Positions 1 to 9,245 of a stretch of DNA of 48,295 bases are shown piece by piece. The DNA comes from an uncultured Flavobacteriales bacterium (lineage in GTDB: Bacteria > Bacteroidota > Bacteroidia > Flavobacteriales_E > Vicingaceae), in the NCBI GenBank assembly GCA_905479325.1, contig CAJQLW010000041.1, positions 1 to 48,295 of the forward strand, in the 5' to 3' direction. The translations under genes and the position numbers were made by a program. Numbering within the stretch: position 1 is the stretch's first letter; each line of letters begins with the position of its first letter. Under the pieces are notes generated by a model. It ran no database searches and had not been told where the DNA came from. It saw nothing but the letters and a program-made list of their open reading frames with translations.

Positions 1-31
1 AAGGCTTTTTCTATTGAATTAAACTACAGGT

Positions 32-1810
32 TTAAAAGCAATATTTATTTTCAGTAATCATTTTAGCAGCAATTGCTTGTCGATTTTCTTTTGAATTAAT
101 CGGTCCGTGCTTGGTGAAACGTTTAATACCCATGAGCATTCCCATTTGTTCATCACCTGAGGCAAAAGCATTAATGGCATCTTTACCATGTTTGTGCATT
201 CTGTCAGCTGCATCGTAAATGTAGGTTTGCATCATTTTTTCTTGTAGTTCGAAACCTAGTCCCATTTGTTTCATCTTTTCCACTCTTAAAAGCATCGACT
301 CACACACATAAGTTTCCATAGCCATGTCTGCAATGTTCATCAGAACTTCTTGCTCCTTTGCTAACGAAGTTGCAAGTGTTTTTGCTGCAGCCCCTGCTGT
401 AAGTAAAACAGCTTTTTTAAAGTTGCCAATGGTTCTTTTTTCCGCAGCATATTCCGCTGAGTCGTCAAAGTCAAAATCTGGAATTTCCATTAGTTCTTCA
501 GCTACCTTCATAGCTGGTTCCAAAATGTTCAATTCTCCTTTCATGGCTCTTTTCAAAATAATATCAACGGTTAACATCCTGTTGATTTCATTGGTGCCTT
601 CGAAAATTCTATTGATCCGCGCATCTCTGTATGCTCGTTCCATGTCCGCTTCCGCCGAGTAGCCCATTCCTCCATAAATCTGAACCCCTTCGTCTACAAC
701 GTAGTCTAAGGTTTCTGAACCATGTACTTTTAGTATCGCACACTCAGCAGCATATTCTCTTAAGCCTTCAAGAGTTGCGGCTTGTTTATCCATTCCCTCG
801 GCTACGTGAGCTTCAATGGTGTCAGTAATGTTTTGGCTTAATCTGTAAAGTGCGGATTCAGTTGCGAAGGATTTAATAGCCTGCTCTGCCAATTTAAAGC
901 GAATTGCGCCATATTTGGCAATAGGACGACCAAATTGTTCTCTTTCGTTGGCAAAGTTGATAGAACGGCTTATAGCAGCTTTTGAAGCGCCTAATGCTGC
1001 ACCTGCTAACTTTGCCCTACCAATGTTTAAAATATTTAAAGCTATTTTAAACCCTTCTTGTCTTTCTCCTAATAAATTTCCCTTTGGGACTTTTACGTCG
1101 TTAAAGAAAATTTGTCTTGTTGATGAACCTTTAATTCCCAACTTCTTTTCTTCAGGATTCATGGTAATTCCTGGCATGTCTGCCGTTAGAATGAAAGCTG
1201 AAAGATTCTCGTCGTCTTCAATTTTGGCAAAAACGGTTAAAACATGAGCAAAACCGCCATTGGTAATCCACATTTTTTGACCGTTGATGATGTAATTTTC
1301 GCCATCTTCCGAGGGAACTGCTTTGGTTTTACCAGAATTCGCATCAGAACCTGAACTTGGTTCGGTTAAGCAATAACATCCTTTCCATTCTCCACTAGCT
1401 AATTTAGGTATGTACGTTTCTTTTTGCGCATCATTTCCATAATATAAAATGGGTAATGTTCCAATGCCTGTATGGGCTGAAAGGGCTACAGCAAATGAAT
1501 GACCTGCTCCAGTCACCTCGGCTGTAAGCATAGAGGTAACGAAGTTTTTTCCAAATCCGCCCAACTCTTCAGGTACAGATATTCCGCAAAGACCCAATTC
1601 TCCGGCTTTGGTTATTTTGCTTTCCATTAAGCCTTCGGTCAACGCATCAAGTTCATCTAGTTCAGGGTAAATTTCTTGCTCTAAAAAGTCTTGGCAACTT
1701 TGCGCAATCATTTTTTGCTCTTCGTCGTACTGCTCAGGAATGAAAATATCTTTTGCTTCGGTTTCTTTGATGAGGAATTCCCCTCCTTTAATTATTTTTT
1801 TATCGCTCAT
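32..1810 (-). CDS. fadE: Acyl-CoA dehydrogenase (FadE type)
   Basis: A 592-residue acyl-CoA dehydrogenase, which makes the trans-2-enoyl-CoA in the first step of beta-oxidation using FAD. The N-terminal and middle domains contain CLTEPSSGSDA and KMWITNGG, typical flavin and substrate loops. The catalytic domain ends in RIFEGTNEI, whose Glu404 matches the family's catalytic base. A C-terminal extension of about 170 residues makes it longer than short/medium-chain enzymes (about 380) and close to the Bacillus subtilis FadE class (about 594). It is the last gene of a leftward operon, 14 bases after fadA, so it probably depends on the promoter before marR. The chain-length preference cannot be read from the sequence. 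Confidence 0.93.
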   Translation of the reverse strand: MSDKKIIKGGEFLIKETEAKDIFIPEQYDEEQKMIAQSCQDFLEQEIYPELDELDALTEGLMESKITKAGELGLCGISVPEELGGFGKNFVTSMLTAEVTGAGHSFAVALSAHTGIGTLPILYYGNDAQKETYIPKLASGEWKGCYCLTEPSSGSDANSGKTKAVPSEDGENYIINGQKMWITNGGFAHVLTVFAKIEDDENLSAFILTADMPGITMNPEEKKLGIKGSSTRQIFFNDVKVPKGNLLGERQEGFKIALNILNIGRAKLAGAALGASKAAISRSINFANEREQFGRPIAKYGAIRFKLAEQAIKSFATESALYRLSQNITDTIEAHVAEGMDKQAATLEGLREYAAECAILKVHGSETLDYVVDEGVQIYGGMGYSAEADMERAYRDARINRIFEGTNEINRMLTVDIILKRAMKGELNILEPAMKVAEELMEIPDFDFDDSAEYAAEKRTIGNFKKAVLLTAGAAAKTLATSLAKEQEVLMNIADMAMETYVCESMLLRVEKMKQMGLGFELQEKMMQTYIYDAADRMHKHGKDAINAFASGDEQMGMLMGIKRFTKHGPINSKENRQAIAAKMITENKYCF

Positions 1811-1824
1811 TGTTCTTTGTATTA

Positions 1825-3000
1825 TTATAACATTTCAAATATTCCGGCAGCACCTTGTCCAGTTCCTACGCACATGGTTACCATTCCGTACTTCTTATTT
1901 CTTCTTTTCAATTCATTAAAAATTTGAACAGACAATTTCGCTCCGGTGCAACCTAGTGGGTGCCCTAGAGAGATTGCTCCTCCGTTTACATTTAAAATTT
2001 CAGGATTTAAGTCTAATTCTCGTATGACTGCCAAGGATTGTGACGCGAAAGCTTCATTTAATTCAATTAAATCGATGTCACTTAATTTTAACCCTGCTTG
2101 TTTTAAGGCAAGTGGAATTGCTTTCACCGGGCCAATTCCCATAATGCTAGGGTCAACCCCTGCGGCTGCGTAAGAGACCATTCTTGCAATTGGTTTTAAA
2201 TTGTGTCGTTTTACCATCTCTTCAGAGGCTACCATTACAAAAGCTGCTCCATCAGAAGTTTGAGAAGAGTTTCCTGCTGTAACGCTGCCGCCTTGAGCAA
2301 AAACTGGTCTTAGTCTTGCTAATGCTTCAACTGAAGTGCCGGCTCTAGGTCCCTCATCTTGATCGAATGTGTATGATCTTGTTTGCCTTTTCCCATTTTC
2401 GTCCAAGTAAACTTGTTCTACTTGTATGGGAACAATATCATCTTTAAAGGTTCCATTCTCGTTTGCCTTTAATGCCTTCATGTGCGATTCAAAAGCAAAT
2501 TGATCTTGATCTTCTCGGCTAACATTGAATTTATTGGCCACTTCCTCTGCAGTCAAGCCCATTCCCCAGTAATACGTTGGATTCTCTTTTGCAACTTTCG
2601 CATTCGGTACAATTCTCCAACCACCCATCGCAATAGGCGACATAGACTCAACGCCACCGGCAATAATTAAATTACCCATGCCATTCTTAATCTTAGAATC
2701 TGCAATAGCAATCGTTTCTAATCCTGAAGAGCAATAGCGGTTCACCGTCATGCCCGGAACGTCGATAGAATTCAGTCCCATTAAAGAAACTAACCTACCA
2801 ATGTTTAAGCCTTGTTCCGCTTCTGGGGTTGCGTTACCCACAATTACATCGTCAATTTCTTGCGGTGTAATACTTGGGTTCTGATTCATTAAATGCTGAA
2901 TTACGTTTGCAGCCAAATCATCTGGACGTGTAAATCGTAACGACCCACGGCCTGATTTGCCTACTGCGGTTCTGTATCCTGCTACTATATATGTGTTCAT
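1825..3000 (-). CDS. fadA: Acetyl-CoA acyltransferase (thiolase)
   Basis: A 391-residue thiolase, the usual family length, which cleaves 3-ketoacyl-CoA with CoA to release acetyl-CoA. The nucleophile is Cys90 in NRYCSSG. The His347 motif GHPLG and the second catalytic Cys377 in MCVGTGQG are all present, so the enzyme should be active. It lies between fadN and fadE in the same order as the Bacillus fadNAE operon. The degradative role rests on this context, because biosynthetic acetoacetyl-CoA thiolases share the same motifs. The 85 bases separating it from fadN hold an AT-rich inverted repeat. Confidence 0.94.
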   Translation of the reverse strand: MNTYIVAGYRTAVGKSGRGSLRFTRPDDLAANVIQHLMNQNPSITPQEIDDVIVGNATPEAEQGLNIGRLVSLMGLNSIDVPGMTVNRYCSSGLETIAIADSKIKNGMGNLIIAGGVESMSPIAMGGWRIVPNAKVAKENPTYYWGMGLTAEEVANKFNVSREDQDQFAFESHMKALKANENGTFKDDIVPIQVEQVYLDENGKRQTRSYTFDQDEGPRAGTSVEALARLRPVFAQGGSVTAGNSSQTSDGAAFVMVASEEMVKRHNLKPIARMVSYAAAGVDPSIMGIGPVKAIPLALKQAGLKLSDIDLIELNEAFASQSLAVIRELDLNPEILNVNGGAISLGHPLGCTGAKLSVQIFNELKRRNKKYGMVTMCVGTGQGAAGIFEML

Positions 3001-3024
3001 CTTTTTAATTTAAAATAATTACCA

Positions 3025-3082
3025 ATTACTAATTACCAATGTCAGACGATGTATTAGTCATTAACCATTGGTCATTAGTAAT
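3025..3082. repeat. AT-rich inverted repeat between fadN and fadA
   Basis: Arms at 3025-3041 and 3066-3082 match in 15 of 17 positions around a 24-base spacer. The right-arm words CATTAGTAATTATT recur at 12857-12870, again directly after the stop codon of a leftward gene. It could form a hairpin in the fad mRNA or be a copy of a dispersed intergenic element. There is no T-tract, so I do not call it a terminator. Confidence 0.5.
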
Positions 3083-3085
3083 TAT

Positions 3086-5494
3086 TTAATTCCTCAATAC
3101 TTTTCCTTTCGTAATCATACTTTGTAGTCGTTGCAGTGTTTTCTTTTTCGCACAGAGTTCTACAAAAGCTTTTCTTTCTAAGTCAAGTAGGTAACGTTCT
3201 GAAACCTCTGTTATTTCAGATAAATCTCCACCGGCTAGCACATAACCGAGTTTTTCAGAAATCAACTGATCGTGCTCAGAAATATACTTTCCACTTTTCA
3301 TGGAGTTAGCCCCTACATAAACAATACCTAAGGCTTCTTGACCTAAAACTTTAATGTCTGTTCTTTCAATTGGTTTGGTGTATCCTTTTTCTACTAATTC
3401 TAAAGCTGCTTTTTTAGCTCTTGTTAACTGAAGCTCTCTGCTCACAATCACCTCGTCGACTCCTCTTCTCAAATAACCTAATTCAAAGGCCTCTTCACCA
3501 CTGGTAGCTACCTGAGCCTGGCCAATGGTTAAAAATCGCTCTCTGAACGTATTGATTCTTATGTCTCCGTCTTTTAACTCATCAGATAATCGAAGTGCAA
3601 ACTCTTTAGAGCCGCCGCCGCCAGGAATAACTCCCACGCCGAATTCAACAAGGCCCATGTAAGTTTCTGCGTGAGCAATAACTTTATCTGCATGCATTGA
3701 TAATTCGCAACCGCCTCCTAATGCCATTTGGTGTGTTGCCACAACTACAGGAATAGAGGAGTAGCGAACTCTCATCATGGTATTTTGAAACTGCTTGATC
3801 GCGAAGTTTAATTCGTCATATTCTTGCTCTACAGCCATCATAAAAATCATACCAACATTAGCTCCTGCTGAGAAGTTTCCACCGGTATTATATACCACCA
3901 AACCTTCATATTCTTTTTCAGCAAGGTCAATGGCTTTGTTAATGGCGTTGATGGTTCCGGCTCCAATTGTATTCATTTTAGAATGAAACTCAAGGTTCAG
4001 AATTCCATCTCCCAAATCAATAATGGTTGCATCGTTATTTTTCCAAACGGTATGCTCTGCACGCAAGTTATCAAGCACTACTAAGTTCTCTGTACCAGGA
4101 ATTGCCTTGTATGTTTTTGTAGGAATGTCATAGTACAAGCGACTTCCGTTCTCTATTTTGTAAAAGCTATCATTTCCGGCTGCAATCATTTCTTCTACCC
4201 AAGGCGCAACGGCTTTTCCGCTTTCTTTCATTTTGGCAAGAACGGTTGAAACACCTAAAGCATCCCAACTTTCAAACGGGCCTAGTTGCCAACCGAATCC
4301 TGCTTTTACACCATCGTCTATTCTGAACAATTCATCAGAAATTTCTGGAATGCGGAAGGAAACATAGCTAAACAAGTCGGTGAAAGTGGTTCTATAGAAA
4401 TCACCTCCTTTATCCTTATGGTTAAACAAAACCCTAGTTTTTTCAGCCAAGTCATCAATTTCTCTGGCTTTACCAATAGAATCGAACTTTACTTTGTCTT
4501 GAGTTTTATATTCTAAGGTTTTTAAATCAAGAGATAGAATTTCACTTTTGCCATCAGCTCCTTTTACTTTTTTGTAAAAGCCTTGTCCACTTTTTGAACC
4601 TAGCCAATTTTGCTCCACCATATGCTTTACATAAGATGGTATTTCAAAGGCTGACTTCTTTTCGTCATTCGGGCAGTTTTCTGCTACACCATTTGCCACG
4701 TGAACCAAGGTGTCTAAACCAACAACGTCGCACGTTCTAAAGGTGGCTGATTTTGGTCTACCCAAAACTGGTCCTGTTAATTTATCTACTTCCTCTACGG
4801 TAAGTCCCATTTTTTCAACCGTATGAAATAGAGACATAATTGAAAAGACCCCAATTCTGTTGGCAATAAATGCTGGAGTATCTTTTGCTAAGACCGTTTT
4901 CTTTCCAAGGTATTTTCTGCCGTAATCGAGCATGAATTCAACAAGCTCTGGATTTGTTTTTGAACTTGGAATAATTTCAAGTAGCTCTAAATACCTAGGC
5001 GGATTGAAAAAGTGAGTTCCTAAAAAGTTTGTTTTAAAGTCATCTGATCTGCCTTCAAGCATTGATTCGATTGGAATTCCAGAGGTGTTAGAGGAGATGA
5101 TTGTTCCCTCTTTTCTGAATTTCTCCACTTTTTCAAAAACAACCTTCTTAATGTCAAGGCGCTCTACTACAACTTCTATTACCCAATCTGCTTCAGCTAT
5201 TTCCGACAAGTTGTCGTCAAAATTTCCTAGTGAAATACGGTTGGCAAATTTTTTAGAGTAGAGTGGAGCAGGAGATGATTTGATGGCCGCTGTGAATGCA
5301 TCATTCACAATTCGGTTTCTCACTGACTTGTCTTCTAGTGTTAAGTTTTTTGCTTTTTCCGTATCATTCAACTCTCTTGGTACAATATCTAATAAGAGTA
5401 CTTCAAGGCCAATATTGGCAAAATGACATGCAATTCTAGATCCCATAACTCCGGAACCTAAAACCGCTACTTTTTTTATTCTTCGTTTACTCAT
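3086..5494 (-). CDS. fadN: 3-hydroxyacyl-CoA dehydrogenase / enoyl-CoA hydratase fusion
   Basis: An 802-residue bifunctional beta-oxidation enzyme. The N-terminus carries the NAD-binding motif VLGSGVMGS (from about residue 10) of 3-hydroxyacyl-CoA dehydrogenase, followed by GTHFFNPP with the catalytic His. The C-terminal half is a crotonase domain with the oxyanion-hole segment ALGGGCELSMHAD and the EFGVGVIPGGGG loop. Dehydrogenase first and hydratase second is the FadN order; proteobacterial FadB has it reversed. The length is close to B. subtilis FadN (about 789). It starts 4 bases after marR stops, so the two are co-transcribed and probably translationally coupled. The hydratase and dehydrogenase steps feed the thiolase encoded next. 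Confidence 0.94.
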   Translation of the reverse strand: MSKRRIKKVAVLGSGVMGSRIACHFANIGLEVLLLDIVPRELNDTEKAKNLTLEDKSVRNRIVNDAFTAAIKSSPAPLYSKKFANRISLGNFDDNLSEIAEADWVIEVVVERLDIKKVVFEKVEKFRKEGTIISSNTSGIPIESMLEGRSDDFKTNFLGTHFFNPPRYLELLEIIPSSKTNPELVEFMLDYGRKYLGKKTVLAKDTPAFIANRIGVFSIMSLFHTVEKMGLTVEEVDKLTGPVLGRPKSATFRTCDVVGLDTLVHVANGVAENCPNDEKKSAFEIPSYVKHMVEQNWLGSKSGQGFYKKVKGADGKSEILSLDLKTLEYKTQDKVKFDSIGKAREIDDLAEKTRVLFNHKDKGGDFYRTTFTDLFSYVSFRIPEISDELFRIDDGVKAGFGWQLGPFESWDALGVSTVLAKMKESGKAVAPWVEEMIAAGNDSFYKIENGSRLYYDIPTKTYKAIPGTENLVVLDNLRAEHTVWKNNDATIIDLGDGILNLEFHSKMNTIGAGTINAINKAIDLAEKEYEGLVVYNTGGNFSAGANVGMIFMMAVEQEYDELNFAIKQFQNTMMRVRYSSIPVVVATHQMALGGGCELSMHADKVIAHAETYMGLVEFGVGVIPGGGGSKEFALRLSDELKDGDIRINTFRERFLTIGQAQVATSGEEAFELGYLRRGVDEVIVSRELQLTRAKKAALELVEKGYTKPIERTDIKVLGQEALGIVYVGANSMKSGKYISEHDQLISEKLGYVLAGGDLSEITEVSERYLLDLERKAFVELCAKKKTLQRLQSMITKGKVLRN

Positions 5495-5498
5495 CTTC

Positions 5499-5942
5499 TT
5501 AATTGAGTTTTAAATTTTTATATTCTTCTGTTATTTCGGTAATTGACTGCATGGTTTCAAAGTATTTTTTCAAATCACTTTGGTCAAGGCGTTGTAGCAT
5601 GTATTGGTTGAATTCTATCACTACGTTACGCGCTATTTTTTTCTTTGCCTCGCCCTTCTGTGTAAGGTGAATTCTTACCGAGCGACCATCGTTTTCACAT
5701 TTCTTTTTGTATATCAAGTTATCGCTCTCCATCTTTTTCAGCATGCGACTTAGGCTAGTAGCCTTCATTCCCATAAGGGGGGCAATTTTTGTCGCTGCTA
5801 TTCCTTGTTTCGAATCAATGTTTAATAGAGCGTAGCCAGTAGCTTGTGTTAAATCGAACTCCTGAGCAATCTGGTTGTACAGATTAGAGATGGAATGCCA
5901 AAGGAATTTTATGTGGTAATCTATCGTTTCTGATGGCTTCAT
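5499..5942 (-). CDS. MarR-family transcriptional regulator of the fad operon
   Basis: A 147-residue winged-helix protein of MarR type. It has an N-terminal dimer helix, the helix-turn-helix around IAATKIAPLMGMKATSLSR, and the wing with CENDGRSVRIHLTQKG, where the family's conserved D-R of the wing is visible. It is the first gene of the operon with fadN, fadA and fadE, so it likely controls beta-oxidation, perhaps sensing an acyl-CoA or fatty acid. A perfect 12-base palindrome just upstream (5993-6004) is a plausible operator. That the ligand is a fatty-acid derivative is inference from context only. Confidence 0.9.
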   Translation of the reverse strand: MKPSETIDYHIKFLWHSISNLYNQIAQEFDLTQATGYALLNIDSKQGIAATKIAPLMGMKATSLSRMLKKMESDNLIYKKKCENDGRSVRIHLTQKGEAKKKIARNVVIEFNQYMLQRLDQSDLKKYFETMQSITEITEEYKNLKLN

Positions 5943-5966
5943 TTGAAATTAAAAAAGTTTCTCAAC

Positions 5967-5974
5967 CAAAAATA
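5967..5974 (-). promoter_or_regulatory. Probable marR-fad operon -7 box
   Basis: The minus strand reads TATTTTTG, an exact match to the Bacteroidota -7 consensus TAnnTTTG, 24 bases before the marR start codon. No good -33 TTG lies at the usual spacing of about 19 bases; instead the palindrome at 5993-6004 occupies that region. Confidence 0.5.
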
Positions 5975-5992
5975 GGAAAAAATAACAATTAC

Positions 5993-6004
5993 TATGCATG
6001 CATA
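5993..6004. promoter_or_regulatory. Candidate MarR operator palindrome
   Basis: TATGCATGCATA is a perfect 12-base palindrome located 18-30 bases upstream of the marR -7 box. It also falls just upstream of a divergent rightward -7 box at 6018-6025. MarR regulators commonly bind palindromes in their own divergent promoter regions, so autoregulation here is a reasonable inference. Direct evidence is limited to the symmetry and position. Confidence 0.45.
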
Positions 6005-6029
6005 ATAAAAAAAGTAGTACATTTGTCCC

Positions 6030-6099
6030 AATAAGAGGTAGTAGACTTGTTAATTGGTTAGTAATTGAAGCAGAAAGGAGTTCGTAAGAGCTCCTTTTT
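6030..6099 (+). ncRNA. Candidate small RNA divergent from marR
   Basis: A perfect -7 box TACATTTG stands at 6018-6025 on the plus strand. About 50 bases later comes a strong intrinsic terminator: an 8-bp stem (one G-U pair) closed by the tetraloop GTAA, at 6076-6095, followed by TTTT. There is no rightward protein gene for it to end, since marR and the M16 gene both run leftward. The region between is about 70 bases with no credible start codon and reading frame. The simplest reading is an independent short transcript, but no homology to a known RNA family was recognised and no -33 box is visible. Confidence 0.4.
6076..6099 (+). terminator. Intrinsic terminator with GNRA tetraloop
   Basis: AGGAGTTC, loop GTAA, GAGCTCCT, then TTTTG. 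The T-tract is on the plus strand, so it acts on rightward transcripts. Confidence 0.7.
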
Positions 6100-6139
6100 G
6101 TATTTCATCCTACTCACATTCAGGTAATCAAAAGCAAAA

Positions 6140-6175
6140 AAAAATCCCCAAATGCATGCGCACTTGGGGATTTTT
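6140..6175. terminator. Bidirectional terminator after the M16 gene
   Basis: A perfect 12-bp inverted repeat (6140-6151 and 6164-6175) with a CCCC/GGGG core flanked by A5 and T5 runs, 20 bases downstream of the leftward M16 stop codon. Confidence 0.85.
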
Positions 6176-6194
6176 AATTTAATGTGTTTAGGGT

Positions 6195-9134
6195 TTAATA
6201 TCCGAACACCTCTTCTAGCGTTAACGCCTGAACAGGGCCATACTTTGCAAGCGCTCCCATATCTAATCCTTCTTTTTTACCAATTACCATTATGTTGTAA
6301 TTGCCTCCTTGAATATATTTTTGGTGAAATGCTTTCAAGTCTGCCATGGTCATGTTTGGAATAGCTTCGTAAATGTCTTTTCGCAAATCGTATTCAACAC
6401 CTCGCTTTAATGCTGTTTCGTAGTTGAAAATTTTAGAAGCCTTTGTGATTCTCTCTGTTCTAATTTTTTCAATGGCTGCTTTCTTCGCTAACTCAAAGCT
6501 TTTTTCAGACTCTGGCATGTTGTTTAACAAGTCTGTCATGCCTGCCATAGCTTCAGCTAATTTATCAGCTTGCGTGCCTATGTAAGCCATAGTATAATGA
6601 GATTTTGAAGAATCACTTGGAGATCTGTAAACAGAATAAACTGAATAGGCCAATGCTTTAGATTCTCTCATTTCTTGGAAAACAATAGAACCCATTCCGC
6701 CACCAAAATACTCGTTGAATATTGCGGCAGCAGCAACTGTTTTAGGATTGTACAATTCTTTTTTAGAAAGCATCATCACTTCAGCTTGTTTCATTTCATA
6801 GTCAACAAAATAAACTTTCGTCCCTTCGTTTTCTTGCTCCACAAACTCTTTTCCTGCAGGAATAGGTTTCATGGTTTCTGGCATTTTATGGTTCTCGTTT
6901 AATGCTGCAACTAGTTCTTCTTCTGATTTTGGACCAAAATAAAGTACTCTATGCTCAAAGTTGGTTAAATCTTTAATCATTGAAACCAGTTCCTCTGCAT
7001 TTAGATTCATTAGCTCTTCTTCTGAAAGAATGTTTTTGTAAGGAGAATTCGTTCCGTACTGTGCATATGAAGACATCGCTCCAAATAAAATATTCCCTTT
7101 GTTCAGTTTTGCATCAGATCTAGACTTTAACTCATTTGAAACCATGTTTTTTAATGCTTCTTCTTCAGCAGTAGCATTGGCCAACAAGTGCTCAAACAAT
7201 TTAATACCCTTGTCGAAGTTTTCATCAAGGCCATTCATAATTACGTAAGATCTCTCGTCGTTTGCAAAAACACTGAAATCACAACCAATCTTGTAAAATT
7301 CTTGTTGAATTTCTGAAGGCGAATATTTATCAGTTCCTAAAAATTGCAAGTAATCTAGCGCTAGGTCTATTTTAGAGTTGTTGTCTTTGCCCATGTCGAA
7401 TAAGTAGTAAAGGCTAAACAAACCATTGGTTTCGTTTTTAACCGTTCTTACAATTGCTCCATTCGCTAATTGAGTTTCGTTGATGTCTTTTTCATAATCC
7501 AAAAATCTTGGTTGAATAGGGTCAAACTTCATTCCTGTTAATTCTGTCAAGAAAGGTGAAGCATCTTCTCTATTTACTTTTACCGGAGTGATTTCTGGTT
7601 TTACAACGGTTACGTCATTTTCTTTTTCGCCTGTCTTTTTATAAACGGCAACGTAATTATCGGTGTAGTTTTCTTTTGCGAAATTCATAATGTCTTCTTT
7701 GCTGAATTTCTTTAATTCGTCAATTTCGTTTACAGCTTCAGACCAGTCTCTTCTTTGAACAAAAGCATCTACCATCATGCTGGTTCTTCCTCTGTTGTTA
7801 TCGAATTGTCTTACTCGGCCTAATTTTAAATCATTGATACAAGCTTCTGGCAACCAGTCAGGAAAGGCACCTGCTTTCAAGCTATCAATCTGTGCTAGCA
7901 ATAGGTCTTTTACCTCTTCTAGCGTCTGCCCTTGTTTTGGGCTACCAGTTAACATGTGTGCAGAATAATCAGTTAAAATGTAAGTGAATGAACTGGCGTT
8001 TTGAACTGCTTGGGCCTGATTTAAGTTAAGGTCAATAATTCCGGCGGTTGAATTCGCTAAAATCATATCGCATAATTGAATAAGTTGAGATTCCCGAGTA
8101 TCAACTCCGTCAAATCGGTAAGCCATGTACATGAATTCAGCATCAGGTCCAGTTACTTCTTTAATGATTGGCGCTGTAATAGGTGCTTCTTCAGCTACCT
8201 CAAAGGTTGGAACTTCTTTCGACTCAAATGAACCAAAATTCTCCTTGATCATAGCAATAACGCTATCTGGATTAAAATCTCCAGCCAAACAAATAGCCAT
8301 GTTATTTGGCACATAATAGGTATTGAAATACTTTTTAATTTCTGTGAGTGAAGGATTTTTTAAATGCTCAATAGTTCCAATGGTAGTTTGCTGACCGTAT
8401 TGGTGATTTGGGAACAAATTATCCATTAACGTTTCGAAAGTAATGCTGCCATCACTGTCTAAGCTTCTGTTTTTTTCTTCATAAACAGCCTCTAACTCAG
8501 TGTGGAATAAACGCAATTGTGGATTTCTAAAACGCTCAGCTTCCAAGTTTAACCACTTTTCAAGTTGATTCGTTGGAATGTCGTTTATGTAAACGGTTTC
8601 TTCTTGAGAAGTATAAGCGTTAGTTCCTTTGGCTCCCATTTCTGAAACCATCTTGTCGTACTCATTGGCAATGGCAAAAGTTGAGGCAAGTTGAGAAACA
8701 CTATCGATTTGAGCATACAAGGCTTTTCTTGCTGCTTCGTCGGTAGTTCCTCTATATACTTCGTACAAACTATCAATTTCTAGCAATAAAGGACCTTCTT
8801 TAGAGAAGTCTAACGTTCCATAAACATCTGTGCCCTTAAAAAGCATGTGCTCCAAGTAATGAGCTAGTCCGGTGGCTGTAGCTGGGTCGTTTTTACTTCC
8901 TGCCCGAACAGCAATTGAAGTTTGAACTCTTGGTGCTTCTTCATTTACAGAAAGGTATACTTTTAAACCGTTCTCTAAAGTATAAATTCTTGTGTTTGTT
9001 GGGTCATTTTCAACTGTTTCATACGCTTTGTTTGTTGCGGTAGAATCAGCTGTTTTTTCTCCACCACCACAGGCTACCATAAACAATAGGGCAGATGCGG
9101 CAATTGAGCTCGCTAAAATTGATTTAATTTTCAT
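6195..9134 (-). CDS. M16-family zinc metallopeptidase lipoprotein
   Basis: A 979-residue pitrilysin-like protease with the usual duplicated M16 architecture: an active N-terminal half and a structural C-terminal half. The inverted zinc motif HYLEH is at residues 92-96 and the third ligand Glu lies in AVYEEKN further on. The start MKIKSILASS with a hydrophobic segment ending in VAC (Cys22) is a lipoprotein signal, so the enzyme should be lipid-anchored in the periplasm or outer membrane. This class degrades peptides released in the envelope; the substrate here is unknown. The gene stands alone, flanked by a terminator downstream and about 110 bases without features upstream. Confidence 0.93.
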   Translation of the reverse strand: MKIKSILASSIAASALLFMVACGGGEKTADSTATNKAYETVENDPTNTRIYTLENGLKVYLSVNEEAPRVQTSIAVRAGSKNDPATATGLAHYLEHMLFKGTDVYGTLDFSKEGPLLLEIDSLYEVYRGTTDEAARKALYAQIDSVSQLASTFAIANEYDKMVSEMGAKGTNAYTSQEETVYINDIPTNQLEKWLNLEAERFRNPQLRLFHTELEAVYEEKNRSLDSDGSITFETLMDNLFPNHQYGQQTTIGTIEHLKNPSLTEIKKYFNTYYVPNNMAICLAGDFNPDSVIAMIKENFGSFESKEVPTFEVAEEAPITAPIIKEVTGPDAEFMYMAYRFDGVDTRESQLIQLCDMILANSTAGIIDLNLNQAQAVQNASSFTYILTDYSAHMLTGSPKQGQTLEEVKDLLLAQIDSLKAGAFPDWLPEACINDLKLGRVRQFDNNRGRTSMMVDAFVQRRDWSEAVNEIDELKKFSKEDIMNFAKENYTDNYVAVYKKTGEKENDVTVVKPEITPVKVNREDASPFLTELTGMKFDPIQPRFLDYEKDINETQLANGAIVRTVKNETNGLFSLYYLFDMGKDNNSKIDLALDYLQFLGTDKYSPSEIQQEFYKIGCDFSVFANDERSYVIMNGLDENFDKGIKLFEHLLANATAEEEALKNMVSNELKSRSDAKLNKGNILFGAMSSYAQYGTNSPYKNILSEEELMNLNAEELVSMIKDLTNFEHRVLYFGPKSEEELVAALNENHKMPETMKPIPAGKEFVEQENEGTKVYFVDYEMKQAEVMMLSKKELYNPKTVAAAAIFNEYFGGGMGSIVFQEMRESKALAYSVYSVYRSPSDSSKSHYTMAYIGTQADKLAEAMAGMTDLLNNMPESEKSFELAKKAAIEKIRTERITKASKIFNYETALKRGVEYDLRKDIYEAIPNMTMADLKAFHQKYIQGGNYNIMVIGKKEGLDMGALAKYGPVQALTLEEVFGY

Positions 9135-9245
9135 TGAAATTGAGTTTGTTAAACAATAAGCGACGAAAGTATAAAATTCTACGCTTGTTTCCGCTTATTT
9201 TCTGTTAAAAGGAAGATTACCGTGAAATACGGAGATAAGGATTGC

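Noticed and set aside
6040-6085. Short open frame inside the candidate small RNA
   Set aside because: It has no usable start codon and no recognisable product.
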